Source: Glossina fuscipes (Eukaryota > Arthropoda > Insecta > Diptera > Glossinidae). Taken from it: DNA of 64,000 nt. Location: positions 2,879,622 to 2,943,621 of the forward strand of contig NW_023998464.1 in NCBI RefSeq assembly GCF_014805625.2. Direction: 5' to 3'. A program made the position numbers and the translations under genes. The notes under the pieces were generated by a model. The model was not told the DNA's origin and did not search any database. It saw nothing but the letters and a program-made list of their open reading frames with translations. Positions 37,806 to 50,913 of the stretch are shown here, piece by piece. Position 1 is the first letter of the stretch. The number at the start of each line of letters is the position of its first letter.

Positions 37806-40800
37806 TTATCTTTGTGTACTTCTGGTAATCTCTGCGCCCGTTGCTATGAGCGGTTGCACAAAAATTGCACTCAATTTGTCGTATTTTCGTTGACTGTTTT
37901 AAGGGTCTAATCTAATAAACGAATTTTCCAAATTAGGAGAAATTGTTTCTGATTTTCACTAATTCGCTTTTTTAATTTTTCGGTGCTATACGCTTTAGCT
38001 CACAGCGTGCAAATCTTTTGCATTTTGTTTTAATGTCATGTAGGTAGGAACTTGATTTTTTGTAAATGGGATTCGCGAAAACATAAATCCATTATACTTA
38101 TAGTGTCTGCGTAATATGGATATAAAAAAATTGTTTATTTGTATTGTTTAATTTATAGTTGTTATGGCTGTTGTTGCCATTGTTTTAAATATTAATTATT
38201 CTAATAATTCTTGTAATTATAAATTATATACAAAATTCAATTAGATTTGGACGAAAAAAATGTATATATATAAAAAAATTACTGTAGCAGTATGTACTTC
38301 TCCGGATCGCATCCTGCACACTGATCGCTTGGAACCTATACATAATTTGAGATTGCGACAAGTTATTTTTTGAAAGTTTAGGCTCATTTCAAGATCGCTA
38401 TTATGTTCGGGCTTTTCCCCTAATGGGAAAGATGGGGTCGAGTCCTTTAAAATCATTGTCTAAAAATCTAAAATGGTCTTAAAATGCCACTTGGTAGACT
38501 TTTTTTGTAAAAACCTTGTTACCAAAATGACGAGTAGAACTAGAGCTTAGCCGTTTTGTAGCTATTGTATGTATGCTCTTTTAAGTCACTCCTGAATACG
38601 TGTTTGCGGCTGTCGCGAAGGAAATCTAGAACCTAGCATAATGACAACCTTTCGCAGGGTAAACAAATTTTGTTATTGTTATCATGGAAAATTAGTCATG
38701 TGTACAATACAGTACAGTGTAATCTCTTCTAAGCAGAAACTTGACAAAAAAATTATTTAAATAAGTCAATCAGTTCATCTGGCGCTAGAGTTTATTGAAT
38801 AACAATAAATAAAACGAAAAATGAGAAAACGAAAAACATGTTAGAGATATAAAATACAATAAATTATAAAAGTAATAAACAAGTGTAAAGAAAAGATAAA
38901 AAGTAAAAAAACGAGAACATAACCAGAGTCAAGGTCTAACATTATTCCGACAAAGATCTTGTCTCACTTGACATGGGGATTCATCTGTCGTTGGTTCGAT
39001 GAATTTTAAAAGAAGAAACATTAGTTTATCGAAAAAAGACAAATAAATAAATAAATAAAAGAACACAACTATGTTATATAAGAGCGCATAAAATGATTGA
39101 ATAAATATCTTACAAACCTGTTTATAAAAACAAATCATTCCTTTAAATTATGGCCTAAAAATCGTCGAGAATTGGCTCAATGTACAGTAAACATGAATAG
39201 TAAGCAAATAAGGAACAGAAACTATTATTAAGTCCTTGGAACTTTCCCCCTGTTTTCAGAAATATTCTTCCTAATGGTCGATCGATTTTTACGTGCGTAA
39301 AAAAATTATTTCCTTACCGTAATATCCAGAATGTCAAAGGTCTTTTTAAAAGACAATGTTTAGAGGATTCAATTATGTCTTTAAGCGGAGAATGTTTGTC
39401 CTTTACAAACATTGTTCTGTGAACGTGGAAACAAGCAAGAAAAAAATGCAAATCGTTATATATTCAGTCAGTTGCCTAAATCAAGGTGCATTTGCATGCA
39501 TGGCCGGGAGGACTAACTCCTCAAGGTTAGATGCTTTTATTCGCTGTTTTTTATAAAGGCTGCACAAATACCAATAAGGATCGGCAGTTCTAGACGCCTC
39601 CAAAGCTATTGCTACTATAGGCCTACCTTTGGAGAAAAGAGCACTCGCTTGACCATATACTATTGGGTTTGGATTATTGGTTTATTTTCAAGTTTTGTTA
39701 TGAATCCTTTTCAGTCCGACTAAATGCAACTTCTATAACATATTTCACATAATTGAAGGAATATTTGCTTTGAGCAGTTGTTTTGTTAAGCTGAGGGCAA
39801 AGTATACAAGCGAGTAATTATTCATGTAATCTCTCTTGTTGATACTTAAATGTGTTTTGGATCTGACAGCTGAATCTGACAGTTCTGAGCAAAACAAAGG
39901 ATTTTGTTCAACTTCTCTTAAATTCATTGGTTTTTCTAGGGTCCGACTTGCAAAGTCAACATCTGCACTGGTGTTAATCAAATTATCGCTGAATGCTGCT
40001 TGCATGTACTCGATGCATCAAGCAAGACTATCTCCCTTTCGACGCGATGAAAAGGAAAACTTTGCTATTCTTGTTTTCACACTGACTTGTGGTTTTTAAA
40101 AAGCATTTTCTTCTTACTATTTCTTAAAAGTTAAAATATTAATATATAATGCAGAAAAGAGTTATAAAAAATGTTTTCGTAAAGTTAGTCATGCATACTA
40201 ATCTTTGACTCTCGCAGTTTCAATAAATCAAGTCTTCACTATCAACCTATTATTTTTGTCTTAAAGCCGGAAAATCGTAAACAGATTGAGTTGAGCTTTT
40301 GGAAGTTCTTTGGGTGAAGGTAGTACGCATAGAAATTAGCCACGGTGTTGTAGGCACTTTTTTTCATACTTGTGCATTTCATATTTGGTGGTCCTAAGGT
40401 TTTTGTTTCTCTTCCCAAGTTATAGTACTGAGCTGCACCTGCTCTATTCATGTTCAGCTTTACTTCCTTCTTTTCTTTGCGGTGTTCTTAACAGCAATGG
40501 AAGTAACGATGACATAAATATCTCCTTCTTCTAAATTTTGAGCAAATCCACGAAAAATGATTGAAGTCTTTTATTTAAACTTTCATAACGTTAGAGGATA
40601 GCTTTGATTATAGCTTTTTTTTATATTTCTTTATTAATTCTATTCAGATCCATATTTTATTATTTCTTGCATGCCGCGCGTCCATCATTTCATTGTTCCC
40701 TATTTTTGCGTTTTACATGTCCGCCACGTCGTAATTCAAGACTCAAAACCGATCCACGGAATAAATATATGTTTGACGCAGAGATTATATACACAGACAA

Positions 40801-41460
40801 ATTCTCTTAGAGAATGTTTCGTAATTTCTAAATTCTTAAACTGATCAACTGAATCGCCGAAATCTTAATGACGTCCATTGATTTAAAAAATAGAGTGTTG
40901 AGATAAGGACGACAGCAAAAATACAACCATTTTAATGACTGAAAATTATTCTCTTTTTTTTGGGAATATCTTAATACATATTTCTATATATATATATATA
41001 TGTATATATATAAATGACAATTTTAGTAATCATGAAAATTTTACTAAGAGTGAAGGGCTATAATATGGGTAGTGGCATATTTTAGTTCGGTGTAGTTAAC
41101 GTTTTCTGGACGATCTCTACAATACGATACTCTGTAGTAATACGCTAATAATATTTACCAGCTGACCCTCCAAAACGGTGGCGTCATGCATATTTCCTTT
41201 CACTTTTGATCTTAATGGTTAACCAGACGTGTATTATAACTTTCCGTCGTTTGTAAATTGTATTGCGTCCACTTTTTAAATGCAGTCATAATAAACTGGC
41301 ACTTTTCTCAAAAATACGCAAAAAAAACTTATAATAAAAAGTGCGATCAAAGGAAATTTTTCCTTTAAAGAGAATTTGTTCATTGAAAAAGGATTTGACT
41401 GTCTACATACATAGAAAAATCAACGTGGATATGTGTGTGCGTGTGTGTATGTGAAAACAT
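37806..41460. other. Unclassified with some AT-rich runs
   Basis: 38.7-39.1 kb is A-rich with AAATAAATAAATAA near 39047. Short frames on both strands lack motifs. A perfect small hairpin ATTCTCT-T-AGAGAAT lies at 40801-40815. A 12-base inverted pair (40797 and 41379) is noted in the findings. Otherwise nothing was recognised. Confidence 0.3.
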
Positions 41461-42660
41461 TTTAGTTGGATGGAGAGAATGTTATTTTAACAGTTGTCAA
41501 CAACAGTCAACATCATTAGGTTTTTTTTTCGCTAGATAGTAGTCTCTACCTTATTAGTGGTGCGGTTGGTTGTTTCCGTTCTCTAATGCTCAATTCGGTT
41601 ACGAGTGCAATTAATGATCGAATGTGACAACAAACTTAAAATATCATCAACACAAATAAAAATACGTTGTACATATTTATAAACAAAGCCGCACACATGT
41701 ACACAATAATGGTAAATATAAATTAGAAATACATACATTATTATGATTATTAGTTTAAATAAGCAGCAAAAAAAGAAAAAAAAATAAATAAATAAATAAA
41801 CAAAAAAAAAAAAAAGAAATTTGCATTAAAACATTATAAATATTTAGACAAAGCATTACAATGCAAATACCGATATTAACGTCCACATACAAACATTATT
41901 ATGCATAGAAAAATTTTCAATACTTTGTTTGTTGTATTCCCATCGACAATAACAACAAAAACAAAAAGAAATGGTCAGCCATATTTTTTAATGTTTTTTG
42001 TTTTTTTTTGGTTTAGTCGAAATTTTATATTCATAATATATCTCTCTTGAAACTATCAGTTTGTCTAATTTTTTTGGGTTAAGCAGAGGGGGGGGAGAGT
42101 GCAAACTAAAGGAATTATTTAATTTATTTATTTATTTGGTTTGCATTATAATCGAGTGTAATTATAATAAAATGCTTAAAAATTAAAATTGAAATTAATA
42201 TGAAAAATCGCTCATAGAATTATAATATCAAACACAATGTCCATATGTTTGTGCATTAACAAACACATAGGCATTATTATTTATATATATATATATATAT
42301 ATAAAAAATCGTACATAATACAAGTGATTATTCTAATACTAATAAATAAATAAAATTAAACATGTATTGTCAAAAAATGGCCAAAGTCTCATAAATCTAA
42401 AGATAACAAGCGGTAATAACACGAGCAAAACCAAATATTTTATTTTAGTCTCTTTGAGATTATTTTCAATTGATTTAAGAGGTAATTTAGCGAAATAACG
42501 GCATATGCATCAATTTTCAGTTTTCTTCTTGTTTTTGGTTTTTTTTATCACTCAATCAAAGATTGCATATGTGTACATCTACGAATTGCGAATTTATTAT
42601 TTTAGAAACAGGAATGTGCATAAACGTTACCGCCAAACTTTTCTTTTTTACACATTACCG
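41461..42660. other. Low-complexity, intron-like block
   Basis: A-rich stretches with AAATAAATAAATAAATAAAC near 41782-41802, a GGGGGGGG tract at 42088, a TA array at 42281-42302 and CA/TG words. The composition resembles the blocks at 3.5, 15.3 and 25.7 kb. No gene is supported. Confidence 0.4.
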
Positions 42661-42669
42661 AAGGAGTAG

Positions 42670-43266
42670 AGGTATATTCATTTTGTCAAAAAGTTTGCAA
42701 CGCCCAGAAGGAAGCATCAGAGACCCCACGAAATATATATATTCTTGATTAGCATTCAATTCTGGATCGATTTAAGCATATCCATCCGTCCATCTGTCCG
42801 TCTGTAACTGTCCGTCTCTCTAATATCTGTTGCAAACATCTGGGCAAAATCGGTCGAAGGAAGCGTCCACAGCTCCACTTAAACTGAGAGCATCTGCGTT
42901 TTTCCAAGTGAATGCTCATTGCTCATAAAATATAGCACATAAATGTACAAAAATTTAAAAGCGTATCCTATAGAGCATGCTGTAGTACCTGCAGAGAAGT
43001 GAAAAAAATTGACCAAGCCTACCCAATAAAGTAGTGTTAAACATTTTAATTGCTTTTTAGTACATTTCAAAGGATACGCCCATACCGCCCATTCGCCTAT
43101 GTAACAAAAACTTTTATTTTGAAAATAGAAAAAATAAGTCGCGTCCACTCCATATTATAGAGCGTGAAAATTTAGTTCTCTTAGTTTCTTCGTCTTTCTT
43201 TCGATAACGGTGATGGGTATAAAAGATTCAACTACGACCTAACATAATTTTCTTATTTGTTTTTCT
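42670..43266 (+). repeat. Dispersed repeat family B (copy B1)
   Basis: It starts with GGTATATTCATTTTGTCAAA and AACGCCCAGAAGGAAGC, then GAGACCCCACGAAATATATA, ATTCTTGATTAGCAT, ATCCATCCGTCCATCTGTCC and CAAAATCGGTCGAAGGAAGC. The right half has GGATACGCCCATACCGCC, CGCCTATGTAACA and the terminus GGGTATAAAAGATTCAACTA with TTCTTATTTGTTTT. I recognise this block order from repeats widespread in fly intergenic DNA. Copy B2 shares both halves. The minus-strand frame at 42879-43148 is accidental. Confidence 0.65.
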
Positions 43267-46200
43267 ATAAGGTGGTTACTATTTTTCAAAAGCTAATGCC
43301 TGAACATCGCTTACCGGGTGTGGGTAAATATGTTGGTAATTATACTTGCCTTCTCTTCACTTTTTACAAAAAAACTTTCTTTGCCAAGTTAATGAAAATG
43401 TGGCGAAAAGGTGCACTAAAAATTGAAAGGTACGGCAGATCTTCAAAGACTTTCGACGATTAAAACATTGATAAAATCGACATGTGAATTCTAAAGTAAA
43501 CTTTGGAGGACTGGGGTCTCGCACCAGCGCTCAACGTTTTTTCTATATTGCTAGATAAAATTGTTCTTTCGAGAAATCAATTAAAAGTGCCAGGGAAAGA
43601 CGCTGAATTAACAGAAGTCCTCTTTGACGGCTTAATAAGAGAGGACCGACCCACATCAACCTACTTAAGAAAGTGGCGTCGCCAGCGATAAGTTCTGCCT
43701 TGCACAAAGCAGAACAATTGAAATGGATTTTTTTCGTTCAAGGACTTTAAATGCAAATAAATTTGCTTTTGTGCGATGATAAGAACAGCAAAACAATTAT
43801 TTAGCATTTTCACAAATACTTTTTCAGAGTGTATTGAAGAAAACTTATTTTATTGAGAGGAACGGCACCGCATAAAAAGTTTTCTTTACGAAATATATCA
43901 CGGCTATATGAATTTGAGAGAAAAGAAGGTAAATAATTATAGGAAGCACGACGAAACATTTAACAAATGTGTATCTTATATTCTAAACATTCAGTCCAAA
44001 GGCCATGTATTTTTGCGGTGAACTTATTCGTAATCGTAAGTTACTCGTAACGCGATAAGTGTTTTGCGACGGTCGTTTGACCGACCTCTAGTAGCAATAG
44101 CCAGATATACACGATTGCAGCTCTTTTTAGAATTTCGTAAATTTTTTTCGAATTGTTGTCTATTTTAAGAAAATGCTTTTCTAATTAACCGCAAGCCTGG
44201 GACCGGTTTATAGTTTTTGATATCGAGCTCAAGTTCGGTAGCTCTAAACTGATAGGCTAGCTACCATGAGCAGAGTATTTACATTTCCTTTAATATTCAG
44301 TAAAATGTCTTTCTGCCCTAAAATTAATGCCGAGCAACCCACTTGTATTCTGATCAAGTTTACTCGATATCGGCTGATGGATCCCTGCATTTATATCCTC
44401 GGCAGTCGTAGAAAACTGTTCTTTTTATTCATTTCCGTGATCTTGACTATCACAGAGACGTCCTTACTCATTTCGGTAAGATGTCATTTTCGCGGAAGTT
44501 GTCAAAAACTACTCTGCAAATACACACCCACGATTCATATTCATACGCCGTATAAGAAAAAAAGTAGCACAGAATAAATCGCACAAACCAAAATAGACGC
44601 ATGAGACAAATCGCGTAGAACAAAATCGCACAGAAACAAGTTTAACTTCACTTTTTTACAGTATCTTTAAACCCTTTGTGAACGTTACAAGATAAACAGC
44701 AGAATGCGAGCATTAATCTTCTGGTGTAAAATTTATTCCAGCTATTGCGATATTATTACCGGTATCGCAAAGCAGATAGTGTTTAATTGTTTACAAAGTG
44801 TTTAAATAACTTTGCCTTGAATAATATTTGGAAAGTGGAAATTTTAAAATTACCTTAGCTTTAAGAGCGAACGGCCAATTGTGGCGCTGGCTTTAAAAGG
44901 ACACAATTCTCTTTCATATTTTGGTTTCGAACAAACATATGGAAGAAAATTAGTTTAGAACTGCAATCAATGATGGAAAACTACTGCTGTTTCTATGTAA
45001 ACCTTGAACAATTTTTATCAAATTGTGCTACGCTCTTTTGAAATTGTCAATCAAGTGACGTTGACAGTTGTATTGTCATGCATGTGTCAATCTACGCCAC
45101 AATGCCTGGACATGACATGCCTGTAAATACACTTAGAGAAGTTAATATAACTTTTCAAAATTTAAAAACGGAAAACAACAGTTATGAGAATATTAGAAAA
45201 TGAATGTTGAGTTAGGACTGTGAGTGAATTAAGGAATTAAGAAAAGAGTAAGTTGAGGAGTGTGATATCGGAGCTCGGAAATACTTTGAAGTACATAACA
45301 GATGAAAGGCATACATATTAAATACTTATGTGACAATTTGAAGCATTATAATCCCATATGCACATATATGTATATATATATCAAAAGCAGGCAGACACGT
45401 ACTTGTATACGTATTTACAAATTCACATTTATTCGCAATCTGTTTCTGTAACGGCGTTTTTTCATACCAGGATAGCTCCAAATTTACATTCTATCAACAA
45501 CTGGTCCAACTGCCCAAGCAAACTATGCACATAACATAGAATGAGTGCATAATGCATATGCATTATATAGCATAATAAATGAAATTGTTAATGACCTCTT
45601 ATAACAAATTTGTAACCAACCAACAACAACAACAATATTGATGTAATACAAACAACATCGGCAGTTAGATGGACAACAAACAAGCACAAGTATACTGATA
45701 TATACATTATATATACATATTCAGTGTAAAGTTTTCAATGTTGCTGTTGCTCTTGTTGTTGTTATTTAATATGTTATTTTATTGTTATATTCGAGACAAT
45801 TATGTAAATTGGGTATTACTGCGTAATTACTTGACTGGATATTGTGTTCATGTTTGTCTTTGTGTATATAACATATCTATACGATATGCGTACATCATAA
45901 GCATAAGTACTGTTTATATGAACGCACACACATTTCAATTGGATACTTTTGACAAAGTTAAATATACGTTTTTTAAATTTTTTTTAAATTGTTCCTACTG
46001 CGCGTGTGGGTGTAAGTGTGAAATAAACTTTTAATATTATAAACTGTATTTTATCTAGAATATTTTAATAGCGTTGCAATATTTAACAAATAATTTTGTG
46101 AAATCCCATTAGTTATTATATGCATATTCGTATTGAATTTGTAAAAAAATTTCGTTACTGTACAGGCTCATGCATTGATAAAGGTTTATAAAATTTTGAA

Positions 46201-46904
46201 ATAAATCAAACGATTATAATATAATTATGTTTGGAAAAATGTATACTGGACCAATTCACAATTTCCTGTTAATTCATTTCAATTTTGCCTAACACAATGT
46301 ACCTCACAACTGATGCCGTGTACCTTGCTTTCGATTGTTTGCAAAAATAAATACTAACTGGACATTTTACTGATACCTTCTTGACGGATTAGGTGCTAAA
46401 TATTCCACACGAGCATCACTGTGCATAGATTTCAAATGTATATTTTCTTCCGATTGTAGTCAAACCACTTTTCCTTCCAAGTCCCAGTTCTCTTAATCAA
46501 ACATCGTTCTTTGGATATAGCTACTTGAATATCTCTTTACACGATTCATATCGTCGGTTGTAAATACTCCGATATGAATGTATATTAAGCAAAATCATGA
46601 TACGTTTTTTAATAATGAAGCACACGACAATGTAACTCTCGGTCACTTATAAGAATTCTGGGAATAACTAACATTTTATGGTTTTTGGTTATAGTTTTTT
46701 AAATTCATTTATTATTTTTCTTCGAATTTATATAGAAGCAAGTACCATTAAGTACCCTAACTACCCAACTAATATGTATACATGGAAAGACTTTCTGATA
46801 AAAGACTTTATCTATTTATCACCAATTGCTTACAAAAACAAATTGCAGCCAAAAAAATTAGGATAACTACAATACAAGCCAAAACTTAAACTTTAATGCT
46901 CATA
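43267..46904. other. Mostly unclassified; low complexity from 45.3 kb
   Basis: 43.3-45.2 kb holds short frames without domains. 45.3-46.1 kb is low-complexity, with CAACAACAACAACAATATT near 45621, TATA runs and TTG runs. No gene, RNA or recognisable repeat was found. Confidence 0.35.
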
Positions 46905-47052
46905 CCACTATTGATAATAATAATAACAATATAAGAAACTATCTAACCGTCTAATGCGCATTAATTACTTACAGTACCCAGCATGACGAAACAATTCATT
47001 GTATACTATATTTTCAATTTATAACTACGCGCATTATAGTAATAGTATGTTT

Positions 47053-49330
47053 TTAACAATAATAATTCCCGTTATAAAGTGTACATAGCAAACTAAACGG
47101 GCTAACCCATAGATATTTCGTGTGGCAATGCGAGAGTCTTAAAGGAATATATTGCCATAAAGACCGACACGGAACATTAGTAGCGACAATGTTTAATAGA
47201 TAAGAAGGGGAAACCCAGCCCCGAGTCCGTTTAACCATAAAAAGTACTCCAGTCGTTTCCCGGCAACTAACCATTAACGATAACCTTACCAGGTTAAATC
47301 TGCTTTCATATGACGGAAGAACGCTATCGAAATCCCATGGCAGACCACGTAAAGCAAAGAGAAGAAAATTTCCCTGAGCGGACACATTTCGATCAATGTG
47401 ACATTGATAATAAGGTGACCACAAAATGACAGAATATTCCAAAACGAAAAAGCGCGATGTATAGCAAGTTCGCAAATGTACGAGTCATTAAATTTTTTAA
47501 TTCATCTGTTAACAAAGCCTAAAACCGGAGTTAGCCTTGTTAACGGAAAACTCAATGTGAAGGCTAAGCCTGTGTCTGGAATCAAATAACACACCCATAT
47601 CTTTAAAGCAATTTACATTCTCCAGCAAATAATTGCTGAGAGAATAACAAGAAGGCAGTGGAGTCACACAATACGAGCAAATTTTCTTGCATTTACTTAA
47701 ATTGATCAAAAGTTCGTGATTCGCTCTATCGAATGTTTTCGGAAAGTCCGTAATTTCACATCCATCTCTTTGCCTAAGGTCCCAAGCACTGTAAGCTCCA
47801 ATAACTTAGTGAATGTTGATGTGCCTTTACAGGAACCGTGTTGACAATGTGATAAGACTGACGTTATAGCCGGTGATAATCTCGCAGACGATAAAGCTTT
47901 CAATAGGTCAGTTAGGACACTAAATTTCGTAATGCTTCTGTAATTATTAACGTTGTCTCTAGGACCACTTTTATACAAAGGTATAATAAAATGAGTTTTC
48001 CATGCTAGGGGACAGTCATCAACCTTAAGACAGTTCTTAGAAACATGCATCAAGGGAGAACAAAGCATATCCGCACAATTCCTGAGAATACGAAGACAAC
48101 TGTACTTGCGAGCATACAATTCACAAAAGATCTCCAATTCAAATAGCGTAATGGCACCAACAATGTCGAATGACTTCATATGATAAGGATACACGTCCAT
48201 TGGCGCAGCAGTAACAGAATAAGACTTTTGAAAGATTTCTGCAAAGAGGTTAGCTATCTTAAGATCCTGTGATACTTTTGAATTCTCATAACGCATCATC
48301 AGCGGATAACCTATGGTTATCCTTGCAGGATCAGGAAGAAATTTATTTTTCATCCTATTTCTGTAATCAACATAATATTTATTTTTTAGAGAGCTGAAGT
48401 TACGCGTGACAACTAAATATTTGGCCAAGTGAATAGATAAACCACTACGTTTGCACATATTAGAAAACCTGTTCGTTTCACTTCTCAGTTTCCTGAGATG
48501 GTCATTAAATCAACGCGAACAACTGTATTCATCTGACGGACTGTTGATTGATTTAGCCGCAGTCGATATAGAAATGGCAGACGTTTGATTGCTATAAATA
48601 GGGCGCAGAGAGCTTTCAATGTCATGAGAATGAAAGTGCCAAGACCTTGAATGTCTCCTGAATAAAAATTGCTTGCAAATGAAGTAACTGGCTCTACATG
48701 ACAAATATCTATAGTCGCATTGTTAGAGAAGACCAAATCTAATAACTTATTATCCACGTCCGAAATGTCATTGAATTGAAATAAGCATAAATCACAGATT
48801 TCATCAAAAATCGCCTCAAATTGAGAAGGAAAATAACTGGGCCTGTAATAGTCAATACGCTCACTGACACCACATATGCTGATCTCCCAACCCCAAAACA
48901 AACTCGCAAGATTTAAGGCTCAATAACGTCAGCTTAATCAAGCGTAAATGCTCTGCATAAATATAAATATCAGGCAAGGGTGGAATGTACGATACTGTCA
49001 CAAGGGCGGAAATATCTTTGGCTTCAATCATAACACAGACCATTTCCACGCCAATCGGATCAGAGAACGTAACAAGGACAACCGACAGTCTTTTTTTACA
49101 GTAATTAGCACACCACCAACGTTCTTGCCCACTCTATCCTTTCTGAAGACCTGAAAATCTTTCCAAAAAATCTCCGTCTCATTAACATTTGGCTTTAGCC
49201 AAGTTTCAGTAAGAACCACAATGTCATAATCGCAGTCAATAGAAATAATTAGCAAGTTATTAAGTTTCGTGTTGAGGCCACGTACACTGTGAGAAGGGCC
49301 AGTGAGTTTTTCACTGAGTTTTTCGAGCAC
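47053..49330 (-). pseudogene. LINE ORF2: endonuclease-reverse transcriptase, broken
   Basis: ORF2 proteins nick the target and copy the element RNA in place. Readable blocks in order: VRGLNTKLN and YDIVVLTETWL with FRKDR and GGVLI (endonuclease, ETW has the catalytic Glu; 49330-49028); SYIPPLPDIYIYAEHLRLIK; a frame change near 48895; QFNDISDVDNKLLDLVFSN; another break near 48480; AWKTHFIIPLYKSGPRDNVN and NNYRSI (RT fingers); QHGSCKGTSTFTKLLEL. A one-base shift near 47755-47762 leads into TDFPKTFDRANHELLI, which is joined directly to NLSKCKKICSYC (47700). The palm with the YADD active site is absent. The thumb (KDMGVLFDSRHRLSLHIEF) and the C-terminal LEYSVILWSPYYQCHIDR, FLLFALRGLPW and LPSYESRFNLVRL follow. 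Stop at 47053. Confidence 0.85.
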
Positions 49331-49528
49331 TGCACAATAGGTTCAAGCCTTATTAGCGGAGGATTCCTTTTACGAAGTAAGAATTCTCGTAGTAAAGCGC
49401 CCTTAGGCCAAAGACACAAATTCAACAGACGATTTTAAAGGATGATATTTCTCCAAGCTGATTAGGATTAAAATTAAAAATTCTAACATTCTTCATCTTA
49501 TCATCTTATACCATCTTGCGGATGTAAC

Positions 49529-50119
49529 TTAATACCATACTCGTTGTTGTGTTCGACGCAAAACGTGAAATGAATAGATCTTGACGGAAGCAGGAATGAG
49601 CACAAGATCGGCCTCTGCCTGGTCAGATCCACTAGTATGAGAAACCTGTCCCAGTTCAAACTGACGCACTGGACGCTGCTCGACTACAACGGACGTAGAT
49701 CCATCAATATTGATGGAATAACTAGCCTCTGCAGGAAGCAGCATCATTACCCCTTCAGTGCCCACAGCACCATTAGTGGTACACTCTAGGTGTCTTTTCC
49801 ATACTAATTCAGCCCGTTCAAACAGCTTACAGGCATTGAACGAGTCCTGCAATTTAATAAATTTATCGGTTAACTTTTGCAAATCCTTGTATAGCTCACT
49901 AAAACTATTCTGCACCTGCGTGAATAGCTTATAAAATTCTACATCAACTTTCCGGCAATTACAAAAAGCCCAACGGAGACCTTTCTTCCTCTTAGTAACA
50001 TAGTCCACTTTCCCACAAGTAAGGCGAGCACATTTGGGGTGAATCAAACTACCACACACCCAGCACTGTGAAAAATGATCATCAATTTTTTCCTTACAAC
50101 TTGGGAGAATACAAGCCAT
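49529..50119 (-). CDS. LINE ORF1 protein with PHD-like zinc finger
   Basis: A 196-residue frame starting MACILPSC. Cys3, Cys8, Cys19, Cys22, His27, Cys30, Cys53 and Cys55 fit a PHD-type C4HC3 finger, with a longer than usual first gap. Residues about 62-95 (FYKLFTQVQNSFSELYKDLQ and on) look like a coiled coil, which in LINE ORF1 proteins drives trimer or multimer formation. PHD-like fingers replace CCHC knuckles in ORF1 of several LINE groups, where the protein is thought to bind nucleic acid and package the element RNA. The frame ends about 200 bases before the recognisable ORF2. The tail after residue 170 lacks conserved features, so the natural C-terminus may be changed by a frameshift. 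The start context on the minus strand is TTATGTTAGATGGCTTG. Confidence 0.7.
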   Translation of the reverse strand: MACILPSCKEKIDDHFSQCWVCGSLIHPKCARLTCGKVDYVTKRKKGLRWAFCNCRKVDVEFYKLFTQVQNSFSELYKDLQKLTDKFIKLQDSFNACKLFERAELVWKRHLECTTNGAVGTEGVMMLLPAEASYSINIDGSTSVVVEQRPVRQFELGQVSHTSGSDQAEADLVLIPASVKIYSFHVLRRTQQRVWY

Positions 50120-50662
50120 CTAACATAAATATTGAAAAAGAAAAAAAAATTTTATCTGCCGCGCAGACTACTTCTATTACTATTGCTACTTCTGTTGTTA
50201 TTGGCATTGTTGATCTTATTGCTGCAGTAGTTATTATGCCGTCGTTATGAACGTTGTCGTTATGGACAATTGCTGTCTCAATCGCCACAACCACTTCGCA
50301 TCAAAGAAGCAAATCTGCTGGTGGCGCAATTATGTTTGTTATGTGCTATTAATCTTGCTATTGCTATTGCTGCTATTCCAACTGAAGTTGAACACTGCTC
50401 TTACTTAAGAAGGAAGCCTTGCTTAATTTGTAGCGTGTTGTTTAATGTGTGCTTTTTGTGTCAAAATAATAGAAAGCAGAAACCTTCTTAGTCAGCACTT
50501 GCTTCGGCCATTGGTCTGAAGTCGGCTGAATATTAAGATCCGTTCAGTTATAATTTCACTTGAACAAAGTAGATAACGCAGTAGGAAAACGGATAAAAAA
50601 GTGGAATCAGTAGATAACTTTAGTTCACACCTGTTGACCTGGAAATTGGCGGCGGACACAAA
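50120..50662 (-). other. LINE 5' untranslated region (probable)
   Basis: The sequence between the ORF1 start and the tandem units. It has TTGCTATTGCTG-type runs and no conserved frame. A weak third relic of the 126-base unit may cover about 50560-50662 (GTTCACACCTG and GGCGGCGGACACAAA align with the ends of the other units). Confidence 0.4.
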
Positions 50663-50913
50663 TACACTTTTAGTTGAATTAAATTAATGTTTTTCTGATA
50701 TTTTAGTTTAGAACAAAAAACTTTTCAGAGAAAACAAGGACAAAACATATTGGTTCCACACAGGATTTTGCTAACTTGCACCACAAAGTACACTTTTGAT
50801 TGAATAAAATTTATCTTTTTTGATATTTTAATTTTATGAGGAAACAATTTTTTAGAGCAAACAAGAAAAAAACATTTTGTTCCACATAGAGTTGCCAAGA
50901 TTGCCACGGCCCG
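50663..50913 (-). repeat. Two tandem 126-base units at LINE 5' side
   Basis: Unit 1 is 50663-50788 and unit 2 starts at 50789. Both open (top strand) with TACACTTTT, have TGATATTTTA around base 34, a GAGAAAACAAG / GAGCAAACAAG block, and GTTCCACA near base 91. They are clearly alignable (about three quarters identical by eye). Because they lie upstream of ORF1 of the minus-strand LINE, I infer that they are its 5' promoter monomers. A local duplication outside the LINE is the alternative. Confidence 0.6.
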
